Below are positions 11,586-23,714 of a DNA stretch of 64,000 nucleotides, one piece after another (position 1 is the first letter of the stretch; every line of letters starts with the position of its first letter). The position numbers and the translations under genes were made by a program. The stretch is from Melampsora larici-populina 98AG31 (Eukaryota > Basidiomycota > Pucciniomycetes > Pucciniales > Melampsoraceae), in NCBI RefSeq assembly GCF_000204055.1, contig NW_006768771.1, forward strand, positions 1,335,259-1,399,258, in the 5' to 3' direction. The notes below the pieces were generated by a model. The model saw only the letters and a list, made by a program, of their open reading frames with translations. It had not been told where the DNA came from and did no database searches.

Positions 11586-13629
11586 TATGTTACATTTAAA
11601 ATTCAAGGTTGTTGAATTTATCATGGGTTCATCCAGAGCTCTTAGGTTGGTCAGTTGACTAGAATATGGTGGGTGACACCAAGAAGCATAAAGGCACAGA
11701 CCAGGTATTTTGTATCTACTACAACAAAAAAACCCAAATTAATCAGTCTTATGAAAGTAAAAAAAACTTCCAAATGTGGTCTGCAGAGGATAATTTTGAA
11801 TATCCCTCAACAAGATGACATCAAATATATCTCACTTTGTCATTTGAGTGTTTTTAGGGGCTTGGGGGATCTGTTTTTTAAAAAAGTTGATAAAGTGATT
11901 CTTGGTGTTGCATAGTTCATGCTGACAAAGACTGGGGGCACCAAAGGATCAACATGGTGAGTAGGGTTTCAACTCCATCAGACCAGCCTTCAGGTGTTGT
12001 GTCCTGGAATTTGAAAGGTTAGTGCAATATCCATAAGGAACTCTGGCTTACCTGGGTATCAGGCTATCACCTGTCTATTCCCCAGCTTATCAAACTGATT
12101 GAAAACTTACATGTATTCTCAAGGTGTAGTACATCATAGTACAGTGCTTCTGCAAGGCTCAACAGTAATTGTACATAACAATAACATTGGGCTGGTGAAT
12201 TGCTAAAAATGAGCAATGCCAAGCAATGGCCTGGTGCAGGCAACACAACACACAGGCTGTGATAAAAAGTAGCCTGGTGTGTTGAGTTTTTTTTTGTAGT
12301 TGTGGTGTGTTGCTGGCGAAACACCACCTGCAATGGGTTGTGCTCCTTGAGCAAGGACTAGGTTGTGTGACTCCAAACATATATGTAAAATTACCTTGTT
12401 GACCTCAGCAGCACCACTATTCCACCTCCACCTTGAGTTTTGGTAAAGGGTACTACAAGAATTGTTCCACCAAACCATAGGCTGCTTTTTCTATTTGATG
12501 TCTGTCAATTGATTTGTACCCTGCATGATCAACATTGAAGTATAGGTGAAGCAAGGTACAAATCCACAGCTCAAACTTGATTGATCCAAAGAAATAAAAA
12601 AAAGGGTGTAAATAGTGGCCAGTGTGTCACTATAAATTTGATATTCAAACAGAAGAATTTTCCACAGAAACAATCCTTCAAGCAAGTCTTAAAGATCAAA
12701 GAAGCATCTCAGAAGAGATTTTCAAGCAGCAAAATTAAATGAACACTGGACAACCTCATATATATCTCAGCTCAGTTTCTGCGCACTGTGGAGGGTGTTT
12801 AACAAAATCTCTTTTTTTTGTAATTCAACATGTGACTCAAGCAACAAGAGCAACTGCCTTTGAATTTCTGGCAACACAACAAAAGCAACAAGAGCAACAA
12901 TTTTTTGCATTGCAGACAACACAATGTGAGTTACTTTTGCTTGTTGTGTTGCAGGGATTTGGGATTAAAAAACCATTGTTGTGTGGCACACAACACAGCA
13001 CAATGGCCCAAAATTGATATCAATCAGCTTTGCACCAAACATGGTAGCCAGAAAATCTTTCATCAACTCTGGCTCTACACCATGTATGTCCTACCATCAC
13101 AGTGTCCATGCTTGTGTGGCACATTGACATGGAATTTTTGTAGATGGTGGTAAGATGCTTGAAATAAGTCTTTAGCACCAAACACAGGCATGCCTTTGTC
13201 AAGGTCATCAGCCAGTGAAACTGTTAGTCATAGAAAGACTGACCTTGTATGTCCAGAATTCCCTTTCTAACAACTCTTCTCAATATCCCTCAAATTTCAA
13301 ATTAACCTGCTTTCCTGTTGTTGCAGTTTTTTAGGGTTAGGAAAGCCGTATTGCGGCAATGTTCATCAAGTTTTTTTGTATGTATATTGATGTAGTTTGA
13401 AGCTAGTCAAGATTTGATTATTGATTACAGTGAAAAAATTCTGCTTTTGGTCCATGATTCTTTCTTAAAAGCTTGATAGATCATCCAGTTTATGTGACAA
13501 AGGTTGATGAACAGTATATTCTTGATCTGTGGATACAGGAGCAGGTGTGTACAAATTCATGATGTCATTTGATGACATCAGAATTTTGGTGAGATGTTGG
13601 GACAAAACTTTGCTTGAAATGAAATTCTG

Positions 13630-13665
13630 TTGAGGTCAGTGGTAGTCTCTCGCCTGCCAGTGACT
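13630..13665 (+). other. tRNA-Gly-like 5' half fragment
   Basis: GGTCAGTGGTAGTCTCTCGC followed by CTGCCA resembles the D arm and anticodon region of tRNA-Gly(GCC). The downstream sequence has no T-arm (no GGTTCGA-type box), so it is not a functional tRNA. It may be the head of a tRNA-derived SINE or chance. Confidence 0.25.
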
Positions 13666-14515
13666 AGTAGATGGAGGCTGCGACCAATGGCGTGCTGGCA
13701 CACACGTTTTCCTAAAAAAATAAAAAAATGGAAGAAAATGCTGAAGGTGCCTGTTTTTTTGAGACTTGCAAGGGTGACTGAGGAATTTTCAGCCCTATGA
13801 TTGCAATCACAAGAAGAGGGATCCAGGTGGGTCTCAAGCTGGGTCTAGAGATCATCTAAGGTCAACTCAGTATCTACACTCTCAATTACACCAACTTCAT
13901 GCCTGAGACTCTGAGATCAACAGCATCACCAGCCTTAAATTGATCTAAATCAAACAACTTGTTGATCAGTCCATCAAAACTATCATCAATGATGTTTTTG
14001 ATATCACCAGTTTTTATATACCAAGGGCTCAGCCTTGAACATTTCAAAGTCATTGGGTTGAGTGAACAAATCAGAATTGTTAGGTTCATTGACCCAGTTG
14101 TCCTCTGTATTTGTGACTGGGGTATCTTTTGAGTGCTTGATAATTGACTTTGAGGCCTTCATTTGATTGCCTTGCCCTGAAAGTGCTATATGAAGCTGTG
14201 AGAGCATCTTCAAAAGAGTTACTCCCATCCTACTTTGACACTTGGTAGTCTTTGGTGCAGGCATTTGGTAGAACAGGCTCTTGGTCCACCTGCATGGGAA
14301 AATTTTTCCAAAACTCTGGTGGCCAATTTTTTCAAAGGACTTGCTCAACACACTGAGGACACTGATGGCAAAGCAAACCATCAGTCAATAGGTCTGTCAA
14401 CTGATGCTCAGCATGTAAGTCTGACATCACCTCTTTCTGTAACAATGGTGGGTTTTTTGCATAAAGCTGCCACTAATCCACCAAGATCCTGACCCCGGCC
14501 TTTTTTGAAATCCAG

Positions 14516-14539
14516 CTGGCGCGCTGTTTGGCGCGCCAG
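14516..14539. repeat. GC-rich perfect hairpin upstream of KEX2
   Basis: CTGGCGCGC and GCGCGCCAG form a perfect 9-bp stem with a 6-base loop, about 300 bases before the KEX2 start, in otherwise AT-rich DNA. It may be a regulatory palindrome or a transposon end; there is no terminator-like T tract. Confidence 0.6.
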
Positions 14540-14841
14540 AGGAGCTTGCACCGACATCTTCATTCTCGACTCTCTGCGCGGCCGCGTCCTGAGAATATGT
14601 CGATGAAGGTCGATGATCGAATATGTAGAAAGCTATATGTTAATATTGAGTGAGACTTACACGAAACATACACTTCATCAAACAAACACCACTCACAGTT
14701 GATCAGTCAACAACATCAACACCAACAACAACTACCATCACCATCACCATCCTCAAGAACGTCAGCACAAAGAACAAGAACAGGAACTATAAAGAACTGA
14801 ATGAAGAACACCTTTCAAACTAATTCAACACACAATTTCAT

Positions 14842-17800
14842 ATGATATCAAAATCAATCAAACTCAAATCATTCTCATTCTCACTCTCATTCTCATTCAT
14901 CATCTCAATCCTCATCATCAATTTAACTTTCAATCAAATCTCAGCATCACAACAACCCAAAAAAAGACATTATGATACTCATGAATATTATGTAATCGAA
15001 ATCTCAGAATCAGCAATCCATTTAAATCCAGAAGAAATCATCAGACCATTAGAAGTTGAATTTGTAGAAAAAGTAGGAGAATTAAAAGATGTTTATTTGG
15101 TAAGAGCAAGTAAACAAATTGTAGAATCAGGTTTTGATCATCCTTATTATCATTCAATCCAAAGTAGATCAACAAATCGAGAATTAAAAAAAAGAGATAG
15201 TGTAATTGAACGTTATGATTTCTTTAAACGTTCATTACACGATCGATCAGTATTACAAGAAGTTCAAAAAATCGATCAATCTTATTACGATCAACGTAGA
15301 TCATTAACAGCACCATTACTTTCATCTAGACAAGCCATCAAATTAATGAAATCAATAGACAAACAAGTTTTAAGAAAACGTCATAAACGTGATATAATTT
15401 ATATTCCATCAAAAGATGGATCAACACCTATCATTAAAAGAGATTTCGATCCTCCTACAATTAAAAGAAGACAAGTAATGAAAAGTTTAAGTCAAAGATT
15501 AGGATCTCAATTTAATATCAAAGATCCACTTTGGCCAAAACAATGGCATTTAGCTAATGATGAAATGCGTCAACATATGATCAATGTAACGGATGTTTGG
15601 GCCAGCGGGATTACTGGAAAAAATGTCACGGTTGCGATTGTAGATGATGGATTGGATATGACTTCAGATGATTTAAGTCCAAATTTTGTGAGTTTACTTT
15701 ATCATTTCAAACCATTCGATCAGTTTACGATTTCCTAATTCTGTTTTTTTCTTCGAGATTGATTTGATTTAGTTTGAAGGTGGATCTTGGGATTATAATG
15801 ATCATGCTCCTTTACCTGCACCTAGATTACCTGATGATCTACACGGGACTAGATGCGCAGGAGAAATCGCAGCGATTCGAAATGATGTTTGTGGAGTAGG
15901 AGTAGCATATGATGCCAAAGTAGCAGGAATTCGAATTTTATCAGCTTCAATAAGTGATGCAGATGAAGCATCAGCCTTAAACTATAAATACCAAGAAAAT
16001 CATATTTATTCTTGTTCTTGGGGTCCACCAGATGATGGGAAATCAATGGAAGCTCCATCTAGATTAATTTTTAAAGCTATACTAAATGGAATTCAAAATG
16101 GTAGAGGTGGAAAAGGTAGTGTGTTTGTGTTTGCAAGTGGAAATGGTGGTGCAGTTGATGATCAATGTAATTTTGATGGTTATACAAATAGTATTTATTC
16201 GGTGACTATCAGTGCTGTTGATCGAAAAGGTTTACATCCTTACTATTCGGAAGTTTGTTCTGCTAATATGGTAGTGACTTATTCATCTGGTTCTGGTGAT
16301 AATATTGTATGTATTTTCATCTCTTTGGATTTCCTTTATTTCTCCATTTTCTCGATGAACGATTCAATCTTTTTTCTTGAAACTAACTCAACTCTTAAAT
16401 TTTTCGTTTCTCATCGATTATTTACTCTCAAAAATCCATAGCATACAACAGATGTAGGAAAGAATAAATGTACAGATCGACATGGTGGTACATCAGCAGC
16501 AGCTCCGTTAGGTGCAGGAATTCTTGCATTAGTATTAGAAGCCCGACCCGACTTAACATGGCGAGATGTACAACATTTAGTAGTTTCAACAGCAGAACCG
16601 ATCTTAATGTCAGATCCAGATTGGCAAAAAACAGCCACAGGTAGATGGTATAATCATAAGTTTGGTTTTGGTAATATGGATGCATCTAGAATTGTAGAAG
16701 CCGCCAAAACATGGAAATTAGTGAAACCTCAAGCTTATTGGACTTCACCAAATGTGAATGCACTTAAACAAGTGATTACAAAAGAAGGTGTTAGTTCGAC
16801 TCTTGAGATTAAACAATCTGATTTAGATGGAGCGAATTTCGAAACACTTGAACATATTACGGTTGCACTCAACGTTTTACACGGCCGAAGAGGGAATGTT
16901 AGAGTTACACTTACGAGTCCACATGGAACCGTTTCAATCTTAGCAACTCATCGAAGGTATGATGAAGCCGAAACAGGTTTTCCAGGTTGGGTCTTTATGA
17001 CGGTCAAACATTGGGGTGAACCAGCTGCTGGGAAATGGACATTATCAGTTTTAGATCCACATCAAACACCAGGAAAGAATGGTACATTTGAAGATTGGGC
17101 TATCGGACTATGGGGAGAATGTAAAGATCCAAAGATTCAAAAACTTTTCAAGATGCCAGATGATTCTGAAATTCATTTACCTGTTGGACCACCTATCTCA
17201 GGTGTACCATTTGGTACGATAGAAGATGAAACTAAACCGGCGAGTACTGTTAGTGCTGCTCCTTCACCTGTACCTGCTCCCGGAACAAATCCACCACCTC
17301 AAGTTTCAGATGGACAATTAGATAATGAGAAGACCAAATTATTATCAAAACCGACGGCTCATTTACCTGAAGATCATGCAGGAATGGAAGATTTCTTAAC
17401 TGGTTTAGGAGGAATGACTGGATATCTTTCTGGGAAATCAGTTTGGATCTTTATTGTTTTTGGCACGACGATTATCGTTGGAGGATCTTTATTAGGTTGG
17501 ATGATGATGAGAAGAATGAGAAGAAGAAGAAGAATAGGAATTGATGATGATGATGATGAAACAGATGAAGATGAAGATGATCGAATGGGACTTTTGTCAG
17601 GAGGAGGAAAAAGGTATTCTAATCAAAACCATGGGATTGGAGTAGCAGGAGAGATGTTAAGAAAGGTTGTTCAAGAAGTGAGAGGTCGTAAAGATTCAAG
17701 TCATGGGAATGGTTATGGATTCGAACCGATTGTAGGAGAAGAAGATTTACCAATGAGGAAAATTGATGAACAGAGTAATAATAGAAAAAGTCAAAGGAAG

Positions 17801-17959
17801 AAAGAAATGATGACCAAAGAACTTTATGATGCGTTTGGTGATGGTGATGGTACTCAAAGTGATGTTGATACAAATGAAAATGAACATGATGATGAAGGAA
17901 TTGTTAAATCAAAAGGGAAAGGAAAAGGAAAAGAGAAAGAAGAATATAGAGATGAATGA
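14842..17959 (+). CDS. KEX2: Kexin proprotein convertase (S8B subtilisin-like protease)
   Basis: Kexin cleaves secretory precursors after paired basic residues in the late Golgi. Three exons (14842-15687, 15773-16306, 16442-17959) give 965 aa. The order is: signal peptide/hydrophobic N-terminus (residues about 5-30), prodomain rich in Lys/Arg sites, then the catalytic domain from WPKQWHL. Catalytic residues are all visible: Asp in AIVDDGLD, His in DLHGTRCAGE, the oxyanion Asn in ASGNGG, Ser in HGGTSAAAP. The P/homo-B domain follows (VTLTSPHGT to GLWGECKDP), then a Pro-rich lumenal linker, one membrane segment (VWIFIVFGTTIIVGGSLLGW) and a long Arg/Asp-rich cytosolic tail ending in a Lys/Gly-rich segment. 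The domain set matches fungal Kex2 and the gene looks intact. Confidence 0.96.
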
Positions 17960-19442
17960 ATTTGTTTTTAAATCGATTAATTGATCAATTTGTTTTTTTG
18001 TCATTTTTTTTTGTTTCTTTTAATTCTTTTTTGTTTGTCTTTTTTTCTTTTGCAATTGATGATGAATGATGATAAATAGAATTTTTTTTTCAAAAAGGAA
18101 GGTATTCTTCATAGACATGTTTTTTGGGTTTGGATTTTTTTTCTCAAAAATGTTATATTTCTATTTGTTTTCTTTGTTGACAATTAAATATTCAAAAAAA
18201 GCAGTCGAAATATAATCGTTAGTGACAATTAGATAAAGGCAGAAAGAATAATCCATTTCATTGGGATTTCATTGTAAGATGTTTCTAAGTGATGTCACTA
18301 ACATGAAGCAGTCACTTTTTGTATTGACTTTTGAGTTGTCAGAAAGAATTAGGCGAGGTGAAAGACCAAATTCCCCGCCAATTTGCTCGAGTTTTGCGGG
18401 CAATTTAGGGCAAGCTTTTCTTAAATGACTGTAAATGAAATGAATGAACAAAGGAGGAAAATTGACAAGAAACGCAAGTTGAATGAGTTTTCCGGGTTTA
18501 TTTGCAACAATTGTTCAAATTACAACCTCAATAATTACCCATTTATATCTGCTGATTCACCACATCTATCAGCAGAAATCATCAATCAATGTTTTGTGAG
18601 TTTCGTGGCTGACAGTTGAGTTGTTGGTCTGATAATTCAGTTTGCCACATATTGTCTTGGTTAATAAGAACTTGAAAAGTCAAGCGATGTTTTCCTGATG
18701 AACACTACTCTGAATCTCATCATGATGAAGGGTTCCACTTTCATAACTGCCCGGGTTGTTTCTTCTTGACAAATAGCACATTAGTTTACCCTCAATGATG
18801 TAGTAATGTGTCTTCCACTTCACAGACCTACTCCCATGGCGCTGTAAATTCATGATCTTCCTCGAGGAATTCTTGGCACAACAATCAAATTGATTTCTCT
18901 TGGTCAATGCTTTTTCATGGGTGTGAAGTTAAGGATTTGAGGTATGTAGAATGAGTTCTGATTGTTGCACCAGCTTATCACATCGGTTGGACGCACCGAC
19001 AATTGTCACTTGTCTTTAGCATTTTCAACTGCTATCAGATGGCCTCTTGATAATTTTGATCTATGAGGTGAGATTTGTATGAAATATTCAAATAGAAAAT
19101 TTCAAGTAAGGTCTTTGGTTTAAATTTTTCTTTGGAATTCAATTTAGTCATACACAATGTTCAATCTTTGTCTAAAATCATCAAGTTGATGTACATTTAA
19201 ATCAATCAAGGTAAAACAGAAAAAGAAGGCGGATCAGATTCAGAGTTAGCCAAACAAAAGCCTTTGGAAGAGGTTGACCATGAACGCCCGGGGTTAAGGA
19301 AGTACAAGAAGATAGAAAATTATATTCCTTATGATTGTGACTTGTATACACTGCTGGTCGTCTTAAGTAAATTTCTTACATTGGAGAAGTACCAAAAGAT
19401 TGTGATCAGCACGCAAAGTGGTGTCATCTGGACTTTCAGTCT
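17960..19442. other. Convergent intergenic region
   Basis: This lies between the 3' ends of KEX2 (+) and the HyuA-type gene (-). The first 250 bases are T-rich, as in a 3' UTR and polyadenylation region. Short open frames exist (for example 19,264-19,446 on plus) but none has a motif. I looked here for the missing HyuB half of the neighbouring gene on the minus strand and did not find it. Confidence 0.5.
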
Positions 19443-22400
19443 TTAGTTTGATGTGGTCTTTGATTTTTCAATCAGATCGATCACTATATGCTCTTTCAAA
19501 ACTTTAGCTTCAGCTTCTGGATCAATCACCAAGGTTTGTAAATCTAAGTAAAGTAACCATATCACATCGGTTCAAACATAAATTAAGCATCAGAAGTGTC
19601 TCCAAACAATATTTTACTAGCCAATATTCCCAAACAAACAAAAAATAAATCAAATATCAATACTTACCATCAATTAATAGAGCTGGCCCTTTGATCAGGT
19701 CGCCAACACTCAGTCGGCCTAAAAGATAGATTGGGGTTCGATCTTGCCTTCCGTAAGGTTGATCAAAATAGACTGAATGATACTGATCTGGATCATGACG
19801 GTCAACCACAGACTGAAAGGTAATCTCGGACAGTTGTTCACAGTATGTTTTTCCTAGTGACTCACTAAATTGGAAATTGGTAGGAGGTTAGTGAACAGTC
19901 AACAAATTATCAACTTTCGCTGAAGGAGTCAGGAGAAAGGGAGGTGGGTGAATGGACAACTCAACAAAGACTTTCCAATCCCTCTGACTCGTACGTCATC
20001 GCATATTAATCTTTTCTCCTCGAGTACAAACCCAAACTCTTGTCGATAAGAGTCTTCAAAAGCCTTGATAAACTCAAAACCATCATCTTTGCTTTCCAAG
20101 ATCATTAATGCCGTATCTGTCCCATCATACCTAGTTATATCCCCCCGTAGAGCCATAATCAGTTGACGCTTTTCTGTCTTTCCGTCAGTAATTTTATCAA
20201 CTAATGGAATGGAGTTCACTTACCTCAGATTCAGATACCGTTCAATAACGATTCGATTATCTTGAAACCCCTGGCTTGATAGCTCTTCGTGCACCTCTTT
20301 TTGAAGGCGCTCTAGTGTCACCAGGAGTCCATCTCGACCTTCACCCTCAGTCTCATAAACAGTTGAGCATGGTGTCTGACGTTCGACCACTCGATCAGCC
20401 AGAGCCATCCCATAAGCGCTCAATATTGACGAATGACGATGGATGACAATACGACGAATGGCAAGAGTTCGAGCAACATCACAAGCATGTTGACCTCCAG
20501 CACCACCAAAAGTACTTAGAACATGCCGACTTGCATCATAACCACGAGCTTCGGTCAGTGCACGGATCGGTCGGCACATAGTTTCATTAGCAATTTTCAC
20601 GAATCTACAAACCAAAACGAATAAGCCTCATGTTTTTCTATCTCAAATATAAATTAAGCTTTTGAAAACGTACCCCCATGCCACTTCATCAATACTCATT
20701 CTTTGAACCTCATTACCTAATTCATCATTGATTTCTTTAGTTAGATCTTCAAAAGATTTTCTAGAAGCGTTTTCATCTAATCCTTCATCTTCATTCTTTC
20801 CAAAGATTTTAGGAAAATGATCTGCAACCAGTCTACCTAAAAGTAAATTCGCATCTGTTACTGCTAATGGACCACCTTTTCGATAGCATGCTGGACCTGG
20901 ATCTGCTCCCGCACTTTCAGGTCCAGTGACGAAAAGTCCATTACGCCAAAACAAACGAGATCCACCGCCAGCTGCTACTGTATCTGTTTAAAACCCTCAC
21001 CATGATTTATGTCAGTCAATCTTCGGTCAAAAGAAAGGTCAAGACTATTTGTAATCTGGATGATGAACTCACTAATGTCTAACTGCGGACTTTGAATAGT
21101 TACACCTGCAGTGGTAGTTTCAAAGACAGTCTCATATCGACCATCAAACCGACTAACATCCGTACTTGTGCCACCCATATCCAAACCAATAACAGGAATC
21201 CGTTCGATCGGATCAAAAGTGGTAAGTGCATAACCTACCACACCACCAGCAGGACCTGAAAGAACTGAATGAAGTCCAGAGAAACCTTCTACACCAGTAA
21301 GTCCACCATCAGATCTCATAAACTCAACTCTTGTTCCTTTTGAACCACCTAACCGTAATGAATCATCAAATCCAGAAAAGAATCCATCGATATAACGTTT
21401 TAAGATTGGAGTTAGATATGCATCTGCAGTTGATGAAGTACCTCTAGGTACTAGTTTAATCATTGGCATTAAGTTTGATGAAATTGAAATATGTGAAAAC
21501 CCTAATGATTTAGCAATTCCTTCAATCCTTTGCTCGTGAACTGTTTTTGTTTTACATCTCAATTTCAGATTTATGTCACTTTTTCTGTGAATCAGATGAT
21601 TAAAACTAACAGAATGATTCAAGGCTTGCCTGGATATGTGAAGGAATGCATCAAGACTACTGCAAGTGAGTCATAGCCTTCTTGTCTGAGAGCCTTCAAT
21701 TGAGCTCTTACCGTTTCCTCATCTGTGAATCAAGTAGGGCGAAAGGATATCAGCAATCCTGGTTAAGAACCTATTGTTTTGATCACGTTGGGTTTGCGGA
21801 GAGAGACGAAGACTTACCTAGTCGTTTGATGACACTCACTGCCTCCCCACTAGTTCCTTTAACAACAAATTCTTCATCCCCATCTTTCAACCCATCATAA
21901 TCATAACTTTTAATGATCCTACCATGTTCATCGAACCTAGGAGCTCTTTCTTGAGATAATGGATCCGAAGAATACCCTAGTAAAGTCACTCTTTCATCAA
22001 TCTCAACAACTTTCTTATAAAGTACTGTTGGTTTTCGGATGGCCAAATCAAAGATCTTGGGTCTGGATTGGTTTCCTATTGCTAAGATATCTTTGAAACC
22101 TTTGGTGATTAGTAAAGCGTGATCTGCACCTTTACGTTCTAAGAGTGCGTTTGTAGCTACTGTAGTCGAAAGTCGAATGTAGTCTGTAGCATGAGAAGTA
22201 CAACGATAGGGAAACGATGGATTAGCCGTGTGATTGAATATAGCAAGTTGACCAATAACTCACCAATCTTGTCTGTGTTAAGCTTCTGATTACGTGGGAT
22301 CGAACATTGTAAGACGTGTTGAAGTGCACGACGAATACCTTCACGAGGTGCATCTTCGTATGCAGGATCTACTGATAAAAGTTTGATAGCCCATTGTTGA

Positions 22401-22605
22401 CGAGGTCCTGATGAGTTATCAGTAGATGGATAAGAGACATGAACATCGGTGAAGGTTCCTTGAAGAAAGTGAACGAATCGTTAGAATCAGGTTGAGGCTT
22501 TCATGACTGAATGCTTTTGATCATTTGCTCACCTCCTCGATCGATTGATATTTGAATTGACTTATCTGGAACGGTACTGCCTACAAGCTCAGCCGATGAT
22601 ACCAT
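19443..22605 (-). CDS. 5-oxoprolinase-like protein, HyuA (N-terminal) half only
   Basis: Eukaryotic 5-oxoprolinase (about 1,280 aa; HyuA plus HyuB halves) opens 5-oxoproline with ATP in glutathione turnover. Here ten exons (22605-22533, 22458-22264, 22183-21818, 21722-21630, 21540-21073, 20983-20674, 20604-20224, 20130-19972, 19864-19668, 19543-19443) give 780 aa that match only the HyuA half: [16 protein letters not shown] (nucleotide-binding start), [110 protein letters not shown]. The protein stops just after the HyuA domain (ending KSKTTSN). One intron, after 21630, has a GC donor (GCAAGC); the donor at 19971 (GTCTTT) is weak. It may be a lone subunit, a split gene or a degenerate enzyme. 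Confidence 0.85.
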
Positions 22606-23714
22606 GAGGAATGATGAAGGTCAATAATCAAACAGTAAGCTCAAGTATCAATCAAACGACTTTCTTCATCAAGTAATGGTGAGGAGGGTATCTTCAGGTT
22701 TTTCCCCACATCCATCATAACCCTACGATCCGATCAAACACTTTTATCGGATCTTGCTCACTGCATTCATGATTCAACAGCTCACTTGATAAACAAAGTC
22801 AAACGGTCAACACCAATTAGAGACATGCATCACATTCTTGGTAAATTGCATAAGCTTCGTTGTACGTATAGAGTCAAAATAAGGAAATCAATGAAAGAAA
22901 AGACTCGCCTTATAATACAACTGAATGGAGTCTAGAAACCAAAGAGATGAGAGAAATGGGAGAGACGAGAATGAGGGTCCGTCTTAGAACTGATGAGGAC
23001 CAGATCGGTTTGGACAACCACATGATCTCAATCGTCTCTTCTTCCTCACTTGCTATCTAGCGATGACCTCGAGAACTATCATCTCCTTCTCTTTAACTTA
23101 TGTCTTGCGGACAAATGTCTTGTTAGGCTTTAGCGATGGCTCATGCAGTCTAATTCTAGACTGCTCGCGTTTCTTTACACGAGACTTCTCTCATCGAGAT
23201 ATGTCTCGACTTCCCTTGCGTTGATCTGGCCTGGCTCAGCAACTTGTGTGATTCAGTGCATCTCATTACGCCGACTCTGCATCCTGTACTCTGAATGTAA
23301 TACAGCCCGGCTACAATCCCATCATAGAAGCAGAAGTTACAACAAACACCAGTCCATGAAGCCCGTTTATAAAGACTAAAGGTGTCTCTCAAAACAGATG
23401 GTTCAGGCTAGCAATACACGGATGATCGGATCAATGCCTTTGACATATTCCTTTGTCTACCGCCTGAGATGTTACGAAACCCGTTGAAGGAAGCTGAGTA
23501 GGTATTCCATTCGAGACGATGAAGGAATGGAAGCAGATCGCAAGACTTGTTGCTATGAGATGAAGTGTTAATATGGCACATGATTTGTTTTTGCAGTATA
23601 TGATCCAATTTCACAGTCGGACAACAAAACATCCTAACCCAAAGTAAATACCCAGCACCACAACCAGAATCATATGCTAACCCCAACCGGTTTCCAAAAT
23701 CCAAACCAAGCAAA
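22606..23714. other. Intergenic region between MAK5 3' end and HyuA-type gene start
   Basis: Both neighbours run on the minus strand, so this holds the MAK5 3' region and the promoter of the HyuA-type gene. Overlapping open frames on both strands at 23.14-23.39 kb lack motifs. Nothing else is seen. Confidence 0.4.

Larger units (their letters stand above)
10306..14841. other. Gene-poor repeat-bearing region upstream of KEX2
   Basis: No gene with recognisable homology is seen. Short open frames occur on both strands; the minus-strand ones at 13,886-14,381 are the longest but show no domain, and their frames are broken. The region contains a CTTTT microsatellite, an inverted repeat (11.2-11.6 kb), stretches rich in ACAACAC words (12.2-13.0 kb) and a short GC-rich hairpin (14.5 kb). 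The final 150 bases before 14,842 are CA-rich and likely leader for KEX2. Confidence 0.45.

Noticed and set aside
13886..14381. Two minus-strand frames that might form a gene
   Set aside because: Different frames without a plausible intron between them, and no recognised domain; kept only as a note in the gap entry.
17619..17873. His-rich minus-strand frame opposite KEX2
   Set aside because: Antisense shadow of the Asp/Glu- and Gly-rich KEX2 tail.
19264..19446. Small plus-strand frame overlapping the end of the HyuA-type gene
   Set aside because: No homology, and it overlaps the terminal exon of a well-supported gene on the other strand.
23143..23392. Overlapping frames on both strands
   Set aside because: Both are shadows of GC-balanced non-coding sequence; neither shows a motif or splice continuation.
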